Below, piece by piece: positions 26,920 to 40,700 of a stretch of DNA of 64,000 nucleotides (position 1 is its first letter; each line of letters begins with the position of its first letter). The notes below the pieces were generated by a model. It had not been told where the DNA came from, did no database searches, and saw nothing but the letters and a program-made list of their open reading frames with translations. Source of the DNA: Cladorrhinum sp. PSN259 (taxonomy: Eukaryota > Ascomycota > Sordariomycetes > Sordariales > Podosporaceae); assembly GCA_033725935.1 (NCBI GenBank), contig MU867080.1, positions 124,001 through 188,000 of the forward strand. The letters are read 5' to 3'. The translations under genes were made by a program, and so were the position numbers.

Positions 26920-28209
26920 ATCATGCATCCCGAAACGTAACCAATCATTAACTGTATTTCTGATGCCCCTTTCGGCATCACGGCTCAGCTATTCAACGCC
27001 GAAACTTGAGCCAGCACAGCCTTGGTTTTGTTCGGTCTTTTCAGCCAGCCCATGTGCTGTGTCGGCAACGACGGCCAAACATCAAACGGGCCAACACACC
27101 ACCAACACAAACCAAGTGTGTTTTAGCCAAAATAAGGTTCTTTACTTGGTAGCAGACGTGTGCTAAGTTTCCATTTTCGAGTGTATATGTAAAACGCCAG
27201 AATATACAACAATCCGCACATCAAGATCATACAACCCAAAATAACTCTCAACTTTTCGAGGAAGCCAAAAGACAGGTGTTACAAAGCGAATGAATGGCTT
27301 ACAAACAAATTAAAGCAAATAAGCCATCCAGACCCAAATTTCTTCTCTCAAAATAACCGCGTTTATTAGTAGTACAAAAAATGTAATGATCATCCTTTCC
27401 ACCGCATGATGATGACTATCATAGAACCATAAACAGTTTTCTGTTACACAGCGAGCCCAAACGAATAGAAACGTGAGATAAGACCCCTGGGTCACCAATC
27501 TCAAACTTATCCAGCGCACGAGGTGGGTGGTATTCTTGACCGGCTCTTTTCCAAAACATAGTGTATGTACGGTATGTATGTCAGATTCCGGATCTCCGGA
27601 ATCCTACACAACAAGACATCCATCAACCGCCGAAACCACCTTTTCGACTCGTTCGTCACAATCATGCTTCATTCAAGTCAGTCATCTGGTCTTTGCTGAC
27701 TGGCGAGAGTGAGAAGGAAATGCGTCAGATTCTTGGATTTTCTTTATGCCGCTCACTAGCGGCAGGACAGTAGGAACGGTTTTTCCAAGTTCGAGATGTC
27801 GAAAATTATGTCAGATTTATCAAGTTCATATTTAGTTTTTCTGGAAGAGAACAAGCCGTTTCTTCAATAACCAAGATATCATCAATAACAACACATCCAT
27901 CGATCTGTATGATCACTATGTTTTCAAGACATCGGAAAGCACCGTACAAGTCCTACTTTTAACTACCCAGTCCAATATATTATCCACAAAAAAAAAAAAA
28001 AAAAGATGTGAAGAAGATCAAAGAAACAAATACATTTCATGTCCGTCTCCGTATATCCCGACCCAGAGGAAAATTGCCATTAAACCCAGGAGGCCTTGCG
28101 CCCCAAACGCCCGTGATATGTCCCCAAATGAACCGTGTAAAACAAAGCAAAAGGTATACGTGAACAATGATGGTAATATGCACAAATACAACCCCCTTGG
28201 GTTAACCTC

Positions 28210-31200
28210 TTACCCAGACGCGACCACAATCCCACCTGCCCCGGTCAAGACCGGCTCTTGACTCCAATTCCTCCCTAACTCAACCAGCTTCCTCCTAATA
28301 CCATCCCCAACCCTGGACCGACTACCCTTAGCTACAGCATCGATATTCCTGATTGTATAATCCAAAATATCCTCAGGCTTATCCAGGGTAATCCGGGTTA
28401 CACCGGCACCCGAACTGACACCGCCACCATTGGCCGCCTCATTATACCTCGTCAAAACTGCTACGCCATCTCCTCCACTCAACCAGTGGTCCTGCAACGC
28501 GGGGTCCTCAGGAACCATCTGGTCAATCACAACCACTGGACCTCCAGTGTTACTGCTACCACCAGTCTTGTCACCAACACCCTGCTGAAAACTAGGATCC
28601 AACCTCGACAGACTATCAACCCACAAGACAAGTGTGGCCCTATACATGGCGACCGACCACCACACCGGCCTCCTATCCCCTGGCATTAGCCTCAACAACC
28701 TAAAGATCTGACCCGAGTGGAAAACAGCCTTCTCCCTCTCAAAGATGCACTTCTTGTACCTGAGAGTGATATCCCAATGCGTAATGACCGCACTAGTCAT
28801 CGTGCCGATGCCTAGTGAAAGCGGCCCGCTAAAACCTTCCTTTCTCGCTAGCCGCTCAATCTCGGGAAAATACGTAACCGCATTCAACGAAATCAAGTGA
28901 TACAGCACCAAGTTGCATCTCGTAACTGGACAGTCCCGATTGTTCTGCGCATATTCCCTAGTCATGTCGTACCACCTCCCTAGCAGTGCTCGAACCTCTT
29001 CAATTCTCTGGCTCATCGTCTTGCCAACCCTGTTGATATTGTGTTCAAAGCAGGATACCAACTGACCGAGATGACAAAGAATGCCCTGGATAGGGTGCAG
29101 AATGAGTCTGAGCTGCTGCGGTGACAGGTTGCTCTGCTGTCGACCGGTCAGGGTCCCCTGAAGAAACTCTTGGAAAAGAACATAGAGGGACGGGGTGACC
29201 GAATCTGGAGTGCTGGTGAGTATTTGAGGATTAAGGTTCGCACTGAATCCATATGTCGATTGCATGGTTGCAAACCATTGTTCGGCATTGGTTGACTGCC
29301 ACAGTTTTTCGGCGCCTGGCAACGGACATTGGATTTCCGTGATGGCCAACAATGGTGCAGTATCATGAAATAAACTGAGCTCTTGATCGAGCATAACGTA
29401 GTTGTAAACCAATCTAGCGCACGTTAGCATCCGATGATCTTCCGCGACGTATCCAGGTGATCAAACTAACCTGTTGCGGCTTTCTCTATCAACCCATCTG
29501 CGCCACTGAATCTCTTTGCTGGATGAGTCGAAGCTGGGAATCATGGCTGGCTGTGGGTCCATCATGCCGGCATACTTTAACATGGACATGTACATTCCCC
29601 TTTGGCCCATGGCGGTGTCCATGAGCCACTTGTCACCGCTCCAGGCGCCGAGAACAATAAAGAGAAGAGCGCAGCGGAGCGCGATGGGATCAACAGGTTG
29701 CGTATCCTTCTCGACCATGTCGAAGAGGGAGATGCGACAAGTCTCGGTCAGTCCAGCTGAAAGATAATGGGCTTCAGCTACCGGCATGGCCGCAGCGCCC
29801 TGTGCAATCATGAGCAACACAAGCAGAACCGAAGCCTGGTTGTTCTGCAGCATCTCGTTCGGATCGACTTTGCCTGCCGTGACCAGGGGATAATACACCG
29901 AGAGACTGCGGACATAGCTGCGAAGGAAGTGTTCGAGGATACGCGATGGCGGAAGGACGATGAAGTTGAAGTCATACATGTCTCTCTTGGAGCGTCCGTG
30001 GACCTCGAGAGCTTTTTGGAGGAAGCCCTGGGTGATAGCCAACATCTGATCACGTGTGCGCGGTTTGAGCGGCACTACCGATGACATGTCAGAGGCATCC
30101 CATTCACCCCTCTCCAAATACTCCTCCAATGGGCGCCATGTCCCCTCTTCGAGTGATTTTCTTTCCAAGCACTCCAAATGCAGAATCGCCGTCGACTTAA
30201 GGGGGCCTTCTGGGGACTTATTGCACCGCGCCAGATTCCACGCTCGTTCTGTCTCAATCACCATCTCATAATCCTGCCTCGAGTCGGTGTCTAATGCCGC
30301 CACTGGTCTCGTCCCATACTTTGTTTGATGATCAAATTCGTTTGTCGATATGCTGGTTTCTCTTGTGTGCATTGAAGCCCGTGAAGAAGAAGCTGTCATG
30401 GGTTCAGAAGATGGGGATATGTTCCCGAGCTCTGGAAACATTGGCATCGAAATATCCCCAGTGCGAATCGGTATGGTCTGGGGCTGCTGGGCCCAATCCA
30501 TGTCTAGTACTGGATACTCTGGCCAGGGATTCAGGCTCAAGTCATGGTATGGTGTTGGATCATAGCTCATGTTTAAATAATGATCATTGTTGAGTATGTA
30601 CTCGTCCAGCATTGCATCTACCCGCGGTTGGGGAGATGTGTATTCGTCAGGGCTGACGTGGGTGTGTATAGGCGGACTCTTCTTTGGAGAACACAAGATC
30701 TTGGAGTCGCCTGACCTGGCAGCGTCTGGCGACTTGCCGACATCTCCATGACAGCCACCGTGATCAAGCACCTCCATCAATGCTGGGTTGATGGTATTAT
30801 CGGGGACTCGTAGTTGCGGCGGGGATCGAAGCTGTGCCTCCTGCATCGCAGCAACTTGGGCAGCACGAACGGCCGCTTTGGAGGATCGCCGTGCAAACCT
30901 CGCCGTACACTCCAGATGCTTGTCGGCACACCTCGTGCATGGCACCCTCTTGTCACATCCAGTTTTTGCACTGGCGCAATTTTGGCACGCAATCGGCGTT
31001 TTCCCAGCAACTGTTGGTACCCCCCCTGGAAGAGGTTCCATAGGATCTCTGGCCTCGTGGTATGTGGCATGGTGTCTCAGCAAGAGGTCCCTAACCGAAA
31101 ACGCATTGTTAGACCAAGGCTCGCAAAACTGAGTGGATGAGGCGAATTTTAGGGTCGGATACTTGCCTTCGCCCATAGGACAGTTGACAGGCATTGCAGC

Positions 31201-31362
31201 GGTGTGGCTTCACATTGGTATCTGCCGCCCCCCCCCAAGTGGTTAGCTACCAGCCAAACGTTTGAAGATACAGTCGGTAAGCTCACGGGTTGGCAAGTGC
31301 CTCTCTAGGTGCTCCTTGCGGGTGAAGCTTCTCCCGCAGTATGCACAGTAGACCGCTGGCAT
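28210..31362 (-). CDS. cmr1: CMR1/PIG1-type melanin regulator (two C2H2 fingers plus Zn2Cys6)
   Basis: Four exons (31362-31287, 31221-31167, 31090-29471, 29413-28210) give 984 residues, close to the family's usual ~1000. C2H2 finger 1 uses C6, C9, H22, H26; finger 2 uses C34, C37, H50, H55; a Zn2Cys6 cluster follows with C79, C82, C89, C95, C98, C105. This double zinc-finger architecture is diagnostic for CMR1/PIG1 proteins, which activate melanin PKS and reductase genes in other ascomycetes. A fungal-specific regulatory domain occupies the C-terminal half, from about residue 490 onward. Introns: 31286-31222 (GTGAGC, CAG), 31166-31091 (GCAAGT, TAG: a GC-AG intron with branch TCTAAC) and 29470-29414 (GTTAGT, TAG). 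Reading through the second intron gives an in-frame but wrong N-terminus and hides both C2H2 fingers. The gene is convergent with the AflR-type gene. Confidence 0.93.
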
Positions 31363-31730
31363 CGCGAAGATTTTGGTAGTACTCTGGAAGCCCGGCTGTC
31401 ACGCCAGGTGCTCTCACATGTCACGATCTGCTTTGTGGCGTGCTGGTGTGGAACCAAGAAGGTGGATAATGTATACGCCGTGTTCCTCAGGAGAGAAATG
31501 AAGAGATACCTTGAAAGTGAGCTCGTGAAATTTCTCTGATGCTGTTTGACGGCGGCAGGGCCGAGCAGACGGGCAAAGGAGGAATGAGGACAAGCAGAAA
31601 GAACAATGGTCAGATGCAAGATGCCAGACGCAAGGAAGGGAAAGAAAGGGAAAGAAAGATAAGAAGGATCGGCGAGGTCGACAGGAGAATGGAAATTAGG
31701 CGCGTCTGCATGTAGAACCGACCTGGTCAT
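31305..31730 (-). promoter_or_regulatory. Upstream ORF overlapping the cmr1 start codon
   Basis: An ATG 368 nt upstream of the cmr1 ATG opens a 141-codon frame out of phase with cmr1. It runs through the start codon at 31362 and ends at 31305, within the first exon and intron. It resembles no protein I know. If included in the transcript it would act as an inhibitory overlapping upstream ORF; if the transcription start lies downstream of 31730 it is meaningless. Confidence 0.3.
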
Positions 31731-34700
31731 GAAAGTTCAAGACTAAGGTGGCCGGGTCCCTTGCCTTTTTCAACATTAAAGAGGTCATCCAAATCAAGCG
31801 GGCGCCGCCGCTGCGGGTTGAGCTCATCCTCGACAAGATGCAGCTACGCATGCTAGAAAACCCCAGGCAAAGAAACAAACAGGGGTGGATCAATATGTAT
31901 GGATACCACTGGGCGATGGCGGAAAAGGGGAAAGGTAAGGTACATGGACACTACAGGGATAATTCTTGGAGCGGGAGTGGGCAGGGTGTCTTGGGTGTAA
32001 GTGACTAACTTGATATGGACAGGTGGATGTGTGTATTAGGCGCACCCAGAAGTACCTCTCGTTCCTCAACCGCTAGCAAGAGCAGGGACTTGGTGCGTGG
32101 ATACCTCGAAGCAAAGAAATTCCTGGGCCTGGTTGCTGTCTTCAGCCGCCGTCTAAAAAAGGTACCAGGCTTGAGATGTCTGGGCCATTGCATGCTTCCG
32201 CATGGTCCACTATGGCTTGGACCCAGGGATTCGAGCGGCCCCGAGAACCGACATTGCATAGCTGGTTCTTGTGAACAGAACCGCGAGATGGAACCAACTT
32301 AGTGGCAAAGCAGGTTGTAAAAGTCAGGCTTCCTGCGGGTATATGGTGTTGAGAACCCTGATGTCCTCTCTGCCTCGTCGTCGTCATCCTCCACCAGGAA
32401 GAGCTCTGACACAAGCTCGCTGCAGTGTGATGCAGACTCTGAGCGGTCTGGAATAGGCACCTCTTGAATCCTTTCGGCTGAGACACTAATTCCGGGACAC
32501 GGAAGCCCCCTTCACTGTAAATATTGGTCACCATGTTTTCCCTTGGGACCGGGCCGAAATTGTGTGGAGGATTTGGTGCGATATGGTACAAACAACAAGA
32601 TACGGCTCCCGTCGAGTAGGAGCACAGGCCAAACTCGGTAACAGATCACAGAAAAGAAAGTCGAACGACTCCATCATGAGTGTGACCAGTGACGGGGTTG
32701 ATGTTGCAACCGACAGTTCCTTTGACGAGGGACAAAGGCCCGCACCGTGGGACCGGATACGTTGTCTCGGGAGAGCGAGCAATCGCAAACAACAATCGAA
32801 ATCGAAATGGGCGGAAATGACAAACCAAAAAGGGAAAACAGGCACAATTCGATGGTCCGTCGTGGACGGATGAGCAGACAATTGGCAATTTGCCAGGCTG
32901 CCCACCCGAGCCATCGCCGGTGCCGTTGAACCAGAGTCGAATATGAAGTACACACTAAGCGTATGCACGGTTCGGTGTTGTATCAAAGGGAAAGGGAAAA
33001 AAGGTTGGCATCAATTCGCCAATTGCAGGCATCAGGGAGGGGCGTGACCGTAGTAAAGCCGATCGTCTGGGTTGATCGCGAATGCTGCATGGAACCCGCC
33101 CCTCCTTCCCCTCCCTTTGCACAATAATCCCCTCCCCCTTCACAACTTGGAGCTTCAAGTTACCCTGCAGATTGTTATGCCCGACTTGGAAATCACCACC
33201 CACACCCGTTCCACCTGTGCGTAGTCTAGCTGCTGCGTCGTAGGCGAGCGAAGCAAGTACCGCTGGCCACAGATGTTTGGGGCCGAAAGCGTGAGAGAAG
33301 AAGAAAAATAATGAAAGGAATAATATCCGGTTCTGGGGATCCTATACCCTGGGAGACCAGGGAACAAAACCGTTGCATGCTGCGAGGCAGGAGTGGGAGA
33401 TCAGCGAACTTTATGACAAGCGATCTCAACTTCCCAAGCCCTTGCATCTGTCACCTTGTTAGAGAGGTTCTTTCATGTAACTCATGGTTTACATGGAGTG
33501 AAACATTCCGCTAACAGTGGTACTAGACCCCCTTCCTACAATTTGTGATACCCAAGGTTTCACTTCGTTATCTCTCCTCGCATTCGGTCCTGTATCTGAA
33601 ATTGAAGCAATTGTTAATAACCATCAGCACTGTTGTGGAAAAGCTCTGGCGGTCCTGTCAAGCTTTCTCTCCAAGGCAAAGCAACGCTTGTCCAAGTACA
33701 GCTACCCCCCGGCTCAGTGGTAAATCCGGGGTAAATCCACCAAGAAAAAAAGCTATTGGTAGAAAAGGACTTATCTTTTGAATCTCCAGGTTCTTCCCCA
33801 ATTTTACTGATGGGGAGTTCAGACGCCAGAACCGGAATAATCAGCGGTAGAGAGGCTCGGGATCACAGTCGAGTCTTCATATGTTTTGGTATCTTCATTG
33901 GTCTCACAAAACGAAGCGCGCTCCAAGATCTCGTCTCAGCGCAAGCGGGAAAACCCCAAAACCTATGATACACAAACAAGCTCAATTTCAACCCATATTG
34001 CAAATCGACTAAAAATAATCCCCCACGACTGGCTGCCCGCTGAAGCTGATAGCTCCCCGCTGGGGACGTAGCCGGCTGATTAGTTACTCTCTCCATTCTC
34101 GCTTCCTCCTCTCCATGAAGAGCGGCCCATCGTCGCCCATCCCACAATCGTTCAATATCGAGGGGATGCTTAGAAAAAATGTCGACATATCTCGCCGCGC
34201 CACGCTCTTCTGCACCGAGCCAATTGGGATGCTGGATGACGCTGGCAGCTTACCGGATATGGAATCACTACATCGGCCCCGGCCTGTCTCCGTCTTTCGT
34301 GGAACGCTACCCGACCGATTTACGAACGACCGCCATGTCGTGGAGGCTAGACAGCTAGAGCTGTTGTGGACACGCCCCGCGGGTTTGCCGTCGCCGAACT
34401 GGTCCTGCCATGTTTGCAGAGTGTAGGGGTGCACGGGCGACCTGTGGAAGTACATAGTAAGAATGCAGCAGACACATCACACTTTATTGGTGTCTTGATC
34501 AGCGCTGTGGAGGCTTTAGGTGCTGCCCCCTCCTGGGCCCCACGACTCGCCAACAGCACATTCGGCTCTCGGTAAAGGATTTTCCCTAAACGGTAGATCC
34601 GGCGAGAAACCTCAACCAGGAAAACTGCGGTCTAGGTTGGTATAATCACAGATTGGCCGCCGCCATATCGTCATTTTTACCATCTTTGTTCTGATGGCCG

Positions 34701-37700
34701 TTTCCTTTCGTGCAGCTGGCTGTGCCACAGGTAAGGCGTCAAAACCCGCAATCATGCACAAGAAATGTGCTAACTCCTGTGATAGGCTCCTTCTCAGTCA
34801 CTCTCTCACCGTGCCCTACGGTGAGCATATCTCGTTCAGAGGTAAGGGAGCAACATCTCCGTACGCTCGGTCGTTACAACTTGGCATCCTGTCGGTCTCA
34901 GACACTCGGGGACATTTGAGTGGTCTGGGTGGATGTTCAACATGTCTCTGTTTTTGATGTCTCAGCTTTCCCGACAGATCTTTCAAGGTCTCAGCGCGGA
35001 AAAGGTTCTTCCTTCTTTTTCGTTGCAGTCACATACAACCGCCTTGCAGCATTTTATTGACTCGAGCTGGTTTTGGCGTCCCACAACGACTCAAGTCAAC
35101 AATTCGAGATCGGAAGAGGCAAGCTGCCGTGTAACCAAGATGGGATTTTCAACCACTTCAAAAGCTGTTGAGACGCCTCAACTCCACAGCTGCATCCAGA
35201 TCCCATTTTGCCTGAGACAGTGTTTCCCTGTGCCGGGTAGCAGCAGCTTACTTCTAGGGATTAGCAGCCAGTCTCCATCACAAGGTCAGTTATTATTGAC
35301 CGGATCAAGCGTAATTGACTGACTCGCCATGGGGCATACCCAACATCAACACAGATTTTGAGAATCTGATATCTCAAAGACATCGATCGATCACATCTGA
35401 CCATACAAGTCAGGAAAGCTGGTGCAAGGCTTGAACTCGAAGCCAAAACAGCCTCTCTCGTATTAGATGGCCCAAGCCGAAACATGTCTCCGCACCTCAT
35501 GACCTATGACGATCATTCCGAAGGTCGTCATTTACCTTCAGTAATTGTCGGCTATTATCTCCTCAGACTCGACTCCAGGTGCAATCTGACTCACTGGCAC
35601 CCGGCGGCAGTTCCAGAAACGGAGCGTTCGAGAAGTTGGTCGAACACGTCAGATTGCAGATGCAAGTCGCACGACCGTGCGTTACTGTTTTCTACTCAGC
35701 TGAAGCCGATTTCTACTTGGCGGTCAAACACGCACATGCTTGTTATTATTATCTAGTGAGGTATCACATCACGGCCGATCATTCCCCCTGTCTCCGCCCT
35801 CCATCGTTCTACCGATTGGTTCCATAGCCGTGGGAGGCTGGTTAATGGTGCAGCTTGAGCATCAACAACAACACAAAATACCCTTGAGTAAGCTCGAACT
35901 CGAGCCCCGACTGGACCAACAACGTGGAGGGTATAAGAAGTCTAGGCGGAAATCAAGCAAGTTGCTTGGTGTTGAGGCCGATCAGCCCCTCGCCAGGTCA
36001 AGGCGCATCGGATGGAGAGTTATTCTAAAGGTTGCTTCTCAGCCACTGGCAGCTTCATGACCGGATGTCGATGGTGTCTGATTTCTAGATTTGTTGAAGA
36101 AGGCGCTATATTTGCTTCTTGCAAGCACCGACAAGTGTTGATGCTGGCGGATGGATCTGTAACAAACTAAGCCACGATAAGGATGCATCGACAATCGCAC
36201 TCAAAGTCCAAGTCCAGTCACCAGCCTTCTTCATGAAGACGGTGAGTAATTCACACTCGCTTACGATCATCTGCTTGGACTTATAATATTAATAATAATA
36301 TATAAAAAATCAAAGACAAGGCATGAGAAGTAAGTATCTATACGATCTGCACGTCTGAGTGGAGGGAGGTGATCAAAGGTCAAAGCCTGGAAGGTGATAC
36401 ACTGAAGTCTTCCAAGCCTCTGATTATCAGTGGTTTCGCTAGACAGAAAGAAGGACAGGAACGGACTTCTTATCAATTCGAGGAGAATTGTTACCTTTTT
36501 AGAGGCTCTCCGTCGGATTAAGGCCCTGGTGTTTTTAGCCTCCCCCACCCCCACCACCACCAAATCACATATTCCCATATCCCCTATATATATCCCGTCT
36601 CGGTCCCTTTTTTTGGTTATGGAGATCCCATGTGTCTTAATTGGATGGGACCGAGAAACGGGTGACACAAGAACAAGGTCGTGTGCCGGCTGATCTCTTC
36701 TTTCGCTCTCGGGCATGAGATCATCGCCGAGAAGACGAGCAGCTTTGGACTCCATTCTTCCATCGAGAGACTCCCGTTGGTCGATGCGCCCGTGCGCCGA
36801 CCGACCGATTACCGGGACCTGCATTTGCCTTTCATTGTCTTCTCCCATCCAATCTTTTAATGTTTGCTCAAATCTCGGTGAGATTTCTTTCCACAAGGAG
36901 TCGCAAGTTTCCATTGATGTGTGTCATGTGCTTCGTTGTGTCGAGGCAAAGACCGAAGATGGCGTTTGGCACAGAAGGGAGCTACTCAAGATTCCCACCA
37001 ATCATTTATCCACTGTCGGCCTTTTTTTGCTTATCAGGGTCCCCCCCCCCTCCCCCCCCTTTCCAAGCTCCAAGCAAGGCGTGCCTGAGTTTCTTTTTCC
37101 CCACTCACCCATCCATCCCTACCAGCCCCAAGGGATGACAGTTGTCTTATTGGATTTTGAGTCTTGTTTGACAGGTTCGGAGTAACCCCAACTTTCTGAG
37201 CTTTTGTGTCTCTCTGTTACTGGGGAGATCCTTCCTGCTTTCATTACCGTAAATGGGCAAAAGTAAACAATAGCAACACAGACAGTTTCTGCCTTCCAAA
37301 TGAAGCTTCTTTTTATCGTCAGATTGCTATCGCACTTTGGCAGTTCGGTTCCTTTTTATCGCCCTGGAAAAATGTGATTGAGATCTTATCAGAAGCTTAA
37401 TATTATTGTTGTTAACACCGCTATCTCCCCAAGCCGTTGCAAGATATTTAGCTATGCTGTGATCATTTCTCAAGATACTTTTGTTTCGCAACTCCCGTCA
37501 TTGCTCACTGAAGAAAGGGAGAATCGTCTTTTTGAAGCACCCAAAGCCTTTGAAAGGTAGTGAGTCGGCCATTGGTCTCGTTGTTGTTCGGCTAAAACAG
37601 AACAACTCGGCCCTGCATTCTGCCTCATCGGCCTTCGAAAGGTAGACGGCCGGCCGGGAGAAGGCCCGGTGCTCCTCTGCATCCTGAACTACTACTCAAC

Positions 37701-40700
37701 TACGATGCGCCGTAGTCGGCGGCTGATTTAGTGACATTTGATTGCTTCGGCACCGAAAGAACTTCTAGAATACTGTTGTTTAATTTAAGGATTCAACGGT
37801 CTTGTGTTGTTTGTATTCTCCTTTTTCTTGACTCGGGTATCTAATGTGGCTAACATTTATCTCTTCGACACGGCTCGGTCTCACGGACATCACTCTTTTT
37901 GATGTGCCTGCAGTGCTCTATCTACGGCCATGAGTTGGGGAAGACTGCACCGGGGGACAATTTTGAAAATTTGGTGAAGATTGGGTTGATCCGGTGATAA
38001 TCATGGGGTAGAAACGGCTTGCAGTCCGTCTGGACAAGACAAGCTTAACTTGGAATGAGCAGTGGCGTTACACGGCACTCGGGTGTTTGTTTCTGCAAGC
38101 AAGCGCCTCGACCTTCTGCCCACATAATGTACTGTGCTGTATATCAAGCCCACAAACAGTGAACGGCGTGGCAAGCAGATACGGGAAGGGAAGTTGGCGA
38201 GCAAACCCTTCCCTTGTCACGTTGAACTCTTTAAATGATTGCTGCGAGAAACATCTGAACTCTCCATGAGGTAGAGAGAAAACATGTTTGCTTATGATTT
38301 ACATCATCTTTTTTGCACTTACATACTGCGGTGGGGGCCAAATGTCTAGATTGGGACAAGGCAGGCAGACACACATAGAGACACACATTTGACTGCTCGA
38401 CAAGCGGATGCGTGCTTGCAAAGGGACTCTCCTTGCTCGGCACCGAGACAAATGAACTACTTTCCCCCCATTTGCCGTGTCAAACATCAGACAATATCCC
38501 CAAGTAGAAGCACACGAAACCCCGGACTGGGTCATTTCGGTCATTTGCAGTCCTTGTATACGTAAGCTTGGGATATCCCTTTAGACTTATCACCCTCTCT
38601 GGTGTGACTTCATGTCCACCCGGAAAGGGAAGAAATACACCGGGACGGGTTTGTTTGATGATATATAGATTTATATGACGGTGATCGGCTAGTCGGCGGT
38701 TGCCAACGACCGACGGTTACGTTACAGCTGTTACGCATGTGCTTGTTTGCATGTGCATGCCAAAACCGGTTGAGGGAATATGTTCTTGGTTGGGGTTGTG
38801 TTGTCCAAGGGCAATGTCAGTTCCCGTGTGTAATGGGATAACAGACTGGGAGAAGCAAAAGAGGACGGTATGCCCACAGAATGAGAGATGAGAACAAGGA
38901 ATGAGGAGAGCGAGTATAATAAGCTAGGGGATCCCTCATCTTCTGGGAGGCCATTATCAAGACAGTGATGCCCCCAATGGGGGTGGGGGGAGGAGGTGGC
39001 TTTGTTAAGGGCCAACGCAAAGGGTAAGAAGGAGGGTTGCATTGAATATGTCAAGGAGATCATTCCTTTTCTTCCCTTTCCCCTCTTTTGATTTCCTTTC
39101 TTGATTCCCCGGGACCGAAATTGGGCTCCCTTCCCCTTACCCAGTGCCCCAACCCCCCTTCCTCCTCGTTGCCCTTTTTCTTCTGTTTATGATACCATCA
39201 AAAGACTCGCCATTATCATCCCGACATCTCAGCATTTTGTTACACCAAGCTCGAACCTCTAACCTCGATACCTATAGTGTCCTCAGAAAAGCCTTCGTAC
39301 CCCTCAAGTGAACTCACGTTCAGCGTCGGACGGGCTGATTTGGCGAACCATGGAACCGGAGAACGGCCCAACAGCCGCGACGTCGAGCACCCCATTCCGA
39401 TGTTGGGGTTCCGATACGGAGAATCTCGACCCAGATATATGAGCACCACAACATCCATGCATGGTGGGTCTTCGGCTGGCTGAGATAGGTAGGCTTTTCG
39501 GACTGCGAAAATAAAAGTAGAGTTCCGGTCCGGGATCCACCCCTTCATGGAAGGCGGCCGGAACAATGCCATCACATGCCGACCCCCATATCAGTTCCGG
39601 ATTTTTCTTTATTATGTGGTGGCACCCAAGCCCGCTGGTTCCCCTCCCTTTCTCTCTTTTCCTTCTCTGCGTATAGCAACTTGACCAATCCCGGACAGCG
39701 ATCTGACCTGACAGGGCCGAAATACTTGACTACCGCTAGACGGAGGAATAAGGAAGACTGGCAGGATCCTTCATCAAGACTGGAATGAACGATACTGTAC
39801 TGAAGACTTTGACAGGGTAGGGTGGGAACGATAAAGAGAAGGGTAGGCGATGCTTGCACCGAGGACTTTCGACAATGCAGGGAGGAAAAGAGGAAGGAAA
39901 GAGAGGGCCAGTTGCAAGATCAACAAAACGATACGAACGACTGCGCCACGTGGATAAACGACTTTGACGTGGGAAAAGAGAATGGACATGGAGGCCAACT
40001 CAGAAAGAGCGTGGACACTATCGGATATTTGGCTTTGGGTAATGGCCATGAAGGACGCATCTTGATGTCATGTGGAGAAGGACTAGTGGCGCCAGGTACA
40101 CATGAATGACCAGAAGACGGGACTGAGACGGCGACATCGAGTGCGATAATCACCACCATGGAGAAGTGAAAGAAGGATAGGGCTGGACCGGACTGTTACG
40201 GAAGACTTCCAAATATGGTTCCACCGAAGTACCTGAACGGCAATGTTTGAGGGCGATGATAGGGAAAAGTGACGGATGGCGTCAAATGCTGATACCGTGA
40301 AGAGTGTCAGGCAAGAGTCGTAGGGATTTGTTGCACGGGGCAGGGGGGAAGGAGGTCTGACGACTAGGCAGGATGGATCGAGCGACCCCTGGATCAAGGA
40401 CGAATCGAAAGATGACAATGAGATGCAGCCAGATTCGCTACTGCCTCGGAATTCCCGATTCGACCATGCCCGGTTTCGAAGAGCTTTCCACAGCAAACTT
40501 TTTTGGCCGAGAACAATTGGCAGAGTAGTTGGAGAGATGCTGCATACCATGGAAATGACTATCAGATGGTCCCCTTAAATGGTAGGCGTAGTGCCCCGTT
40601 TCTATCCCCAGGAGAATACATAGATTAGCGGTGCCTTGCAACAAGTGGAGTTGAGCCCACGGAGGGGTATCGTTAGCCTTCGAGAGGTGAGTGGCATTCA

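Larger units (their letters stand above)
15168..28209. other. 13-kb intergenic region between two convergent regulators, no gene supported
   Basis: Short open frames occur on both strands, but none carries a domain I recognise or splices into one. I looked for the partner enzymes of DHN-melanin synthesis (short-chain reductase nucleotide-binding and YxxxK motifs, scytalone dehydratase signature) and saw no trace. The region contains a GTT trinucleotide repeat (24184-24226), an 18-C run (26011-26028), a 12-bp tandem repeat (about 26670-26700), an AC microsatellite (26877-26912) and a 17-A run (27988-28004). Confidence 0.65.

Noticed and set aside
15168..28209. Search for remnants of melanin reductase or scytalone dehydratase genes
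   Set aside because: No nucleotide-binding, YxxxK or dehydratase signature was found in any frame by eye; a translated database search would be more sensitive.
29461..31194. cmr1 read as a 577-residue ORF starting in what I call intron 2 and exon 2
   Set aside because: The reading destroys both C2H2 fingers. Splicing at GCAAGT...TTAG restores the CMR1-type N-terminus exactly.
34115..34426. 103-codon plus-strand ATG frame upstream of cmr1
   Set aside because: Overlaps an equally long minus-strand frame; neither shows a domain or splice structure.
36267..36914. 215-codon minus-strand frame in the cmr1 upstream region
   Set aside because: No domain, low-complexity stretches where the plus strand has pyrimidine runs, and no splice or promoter support.
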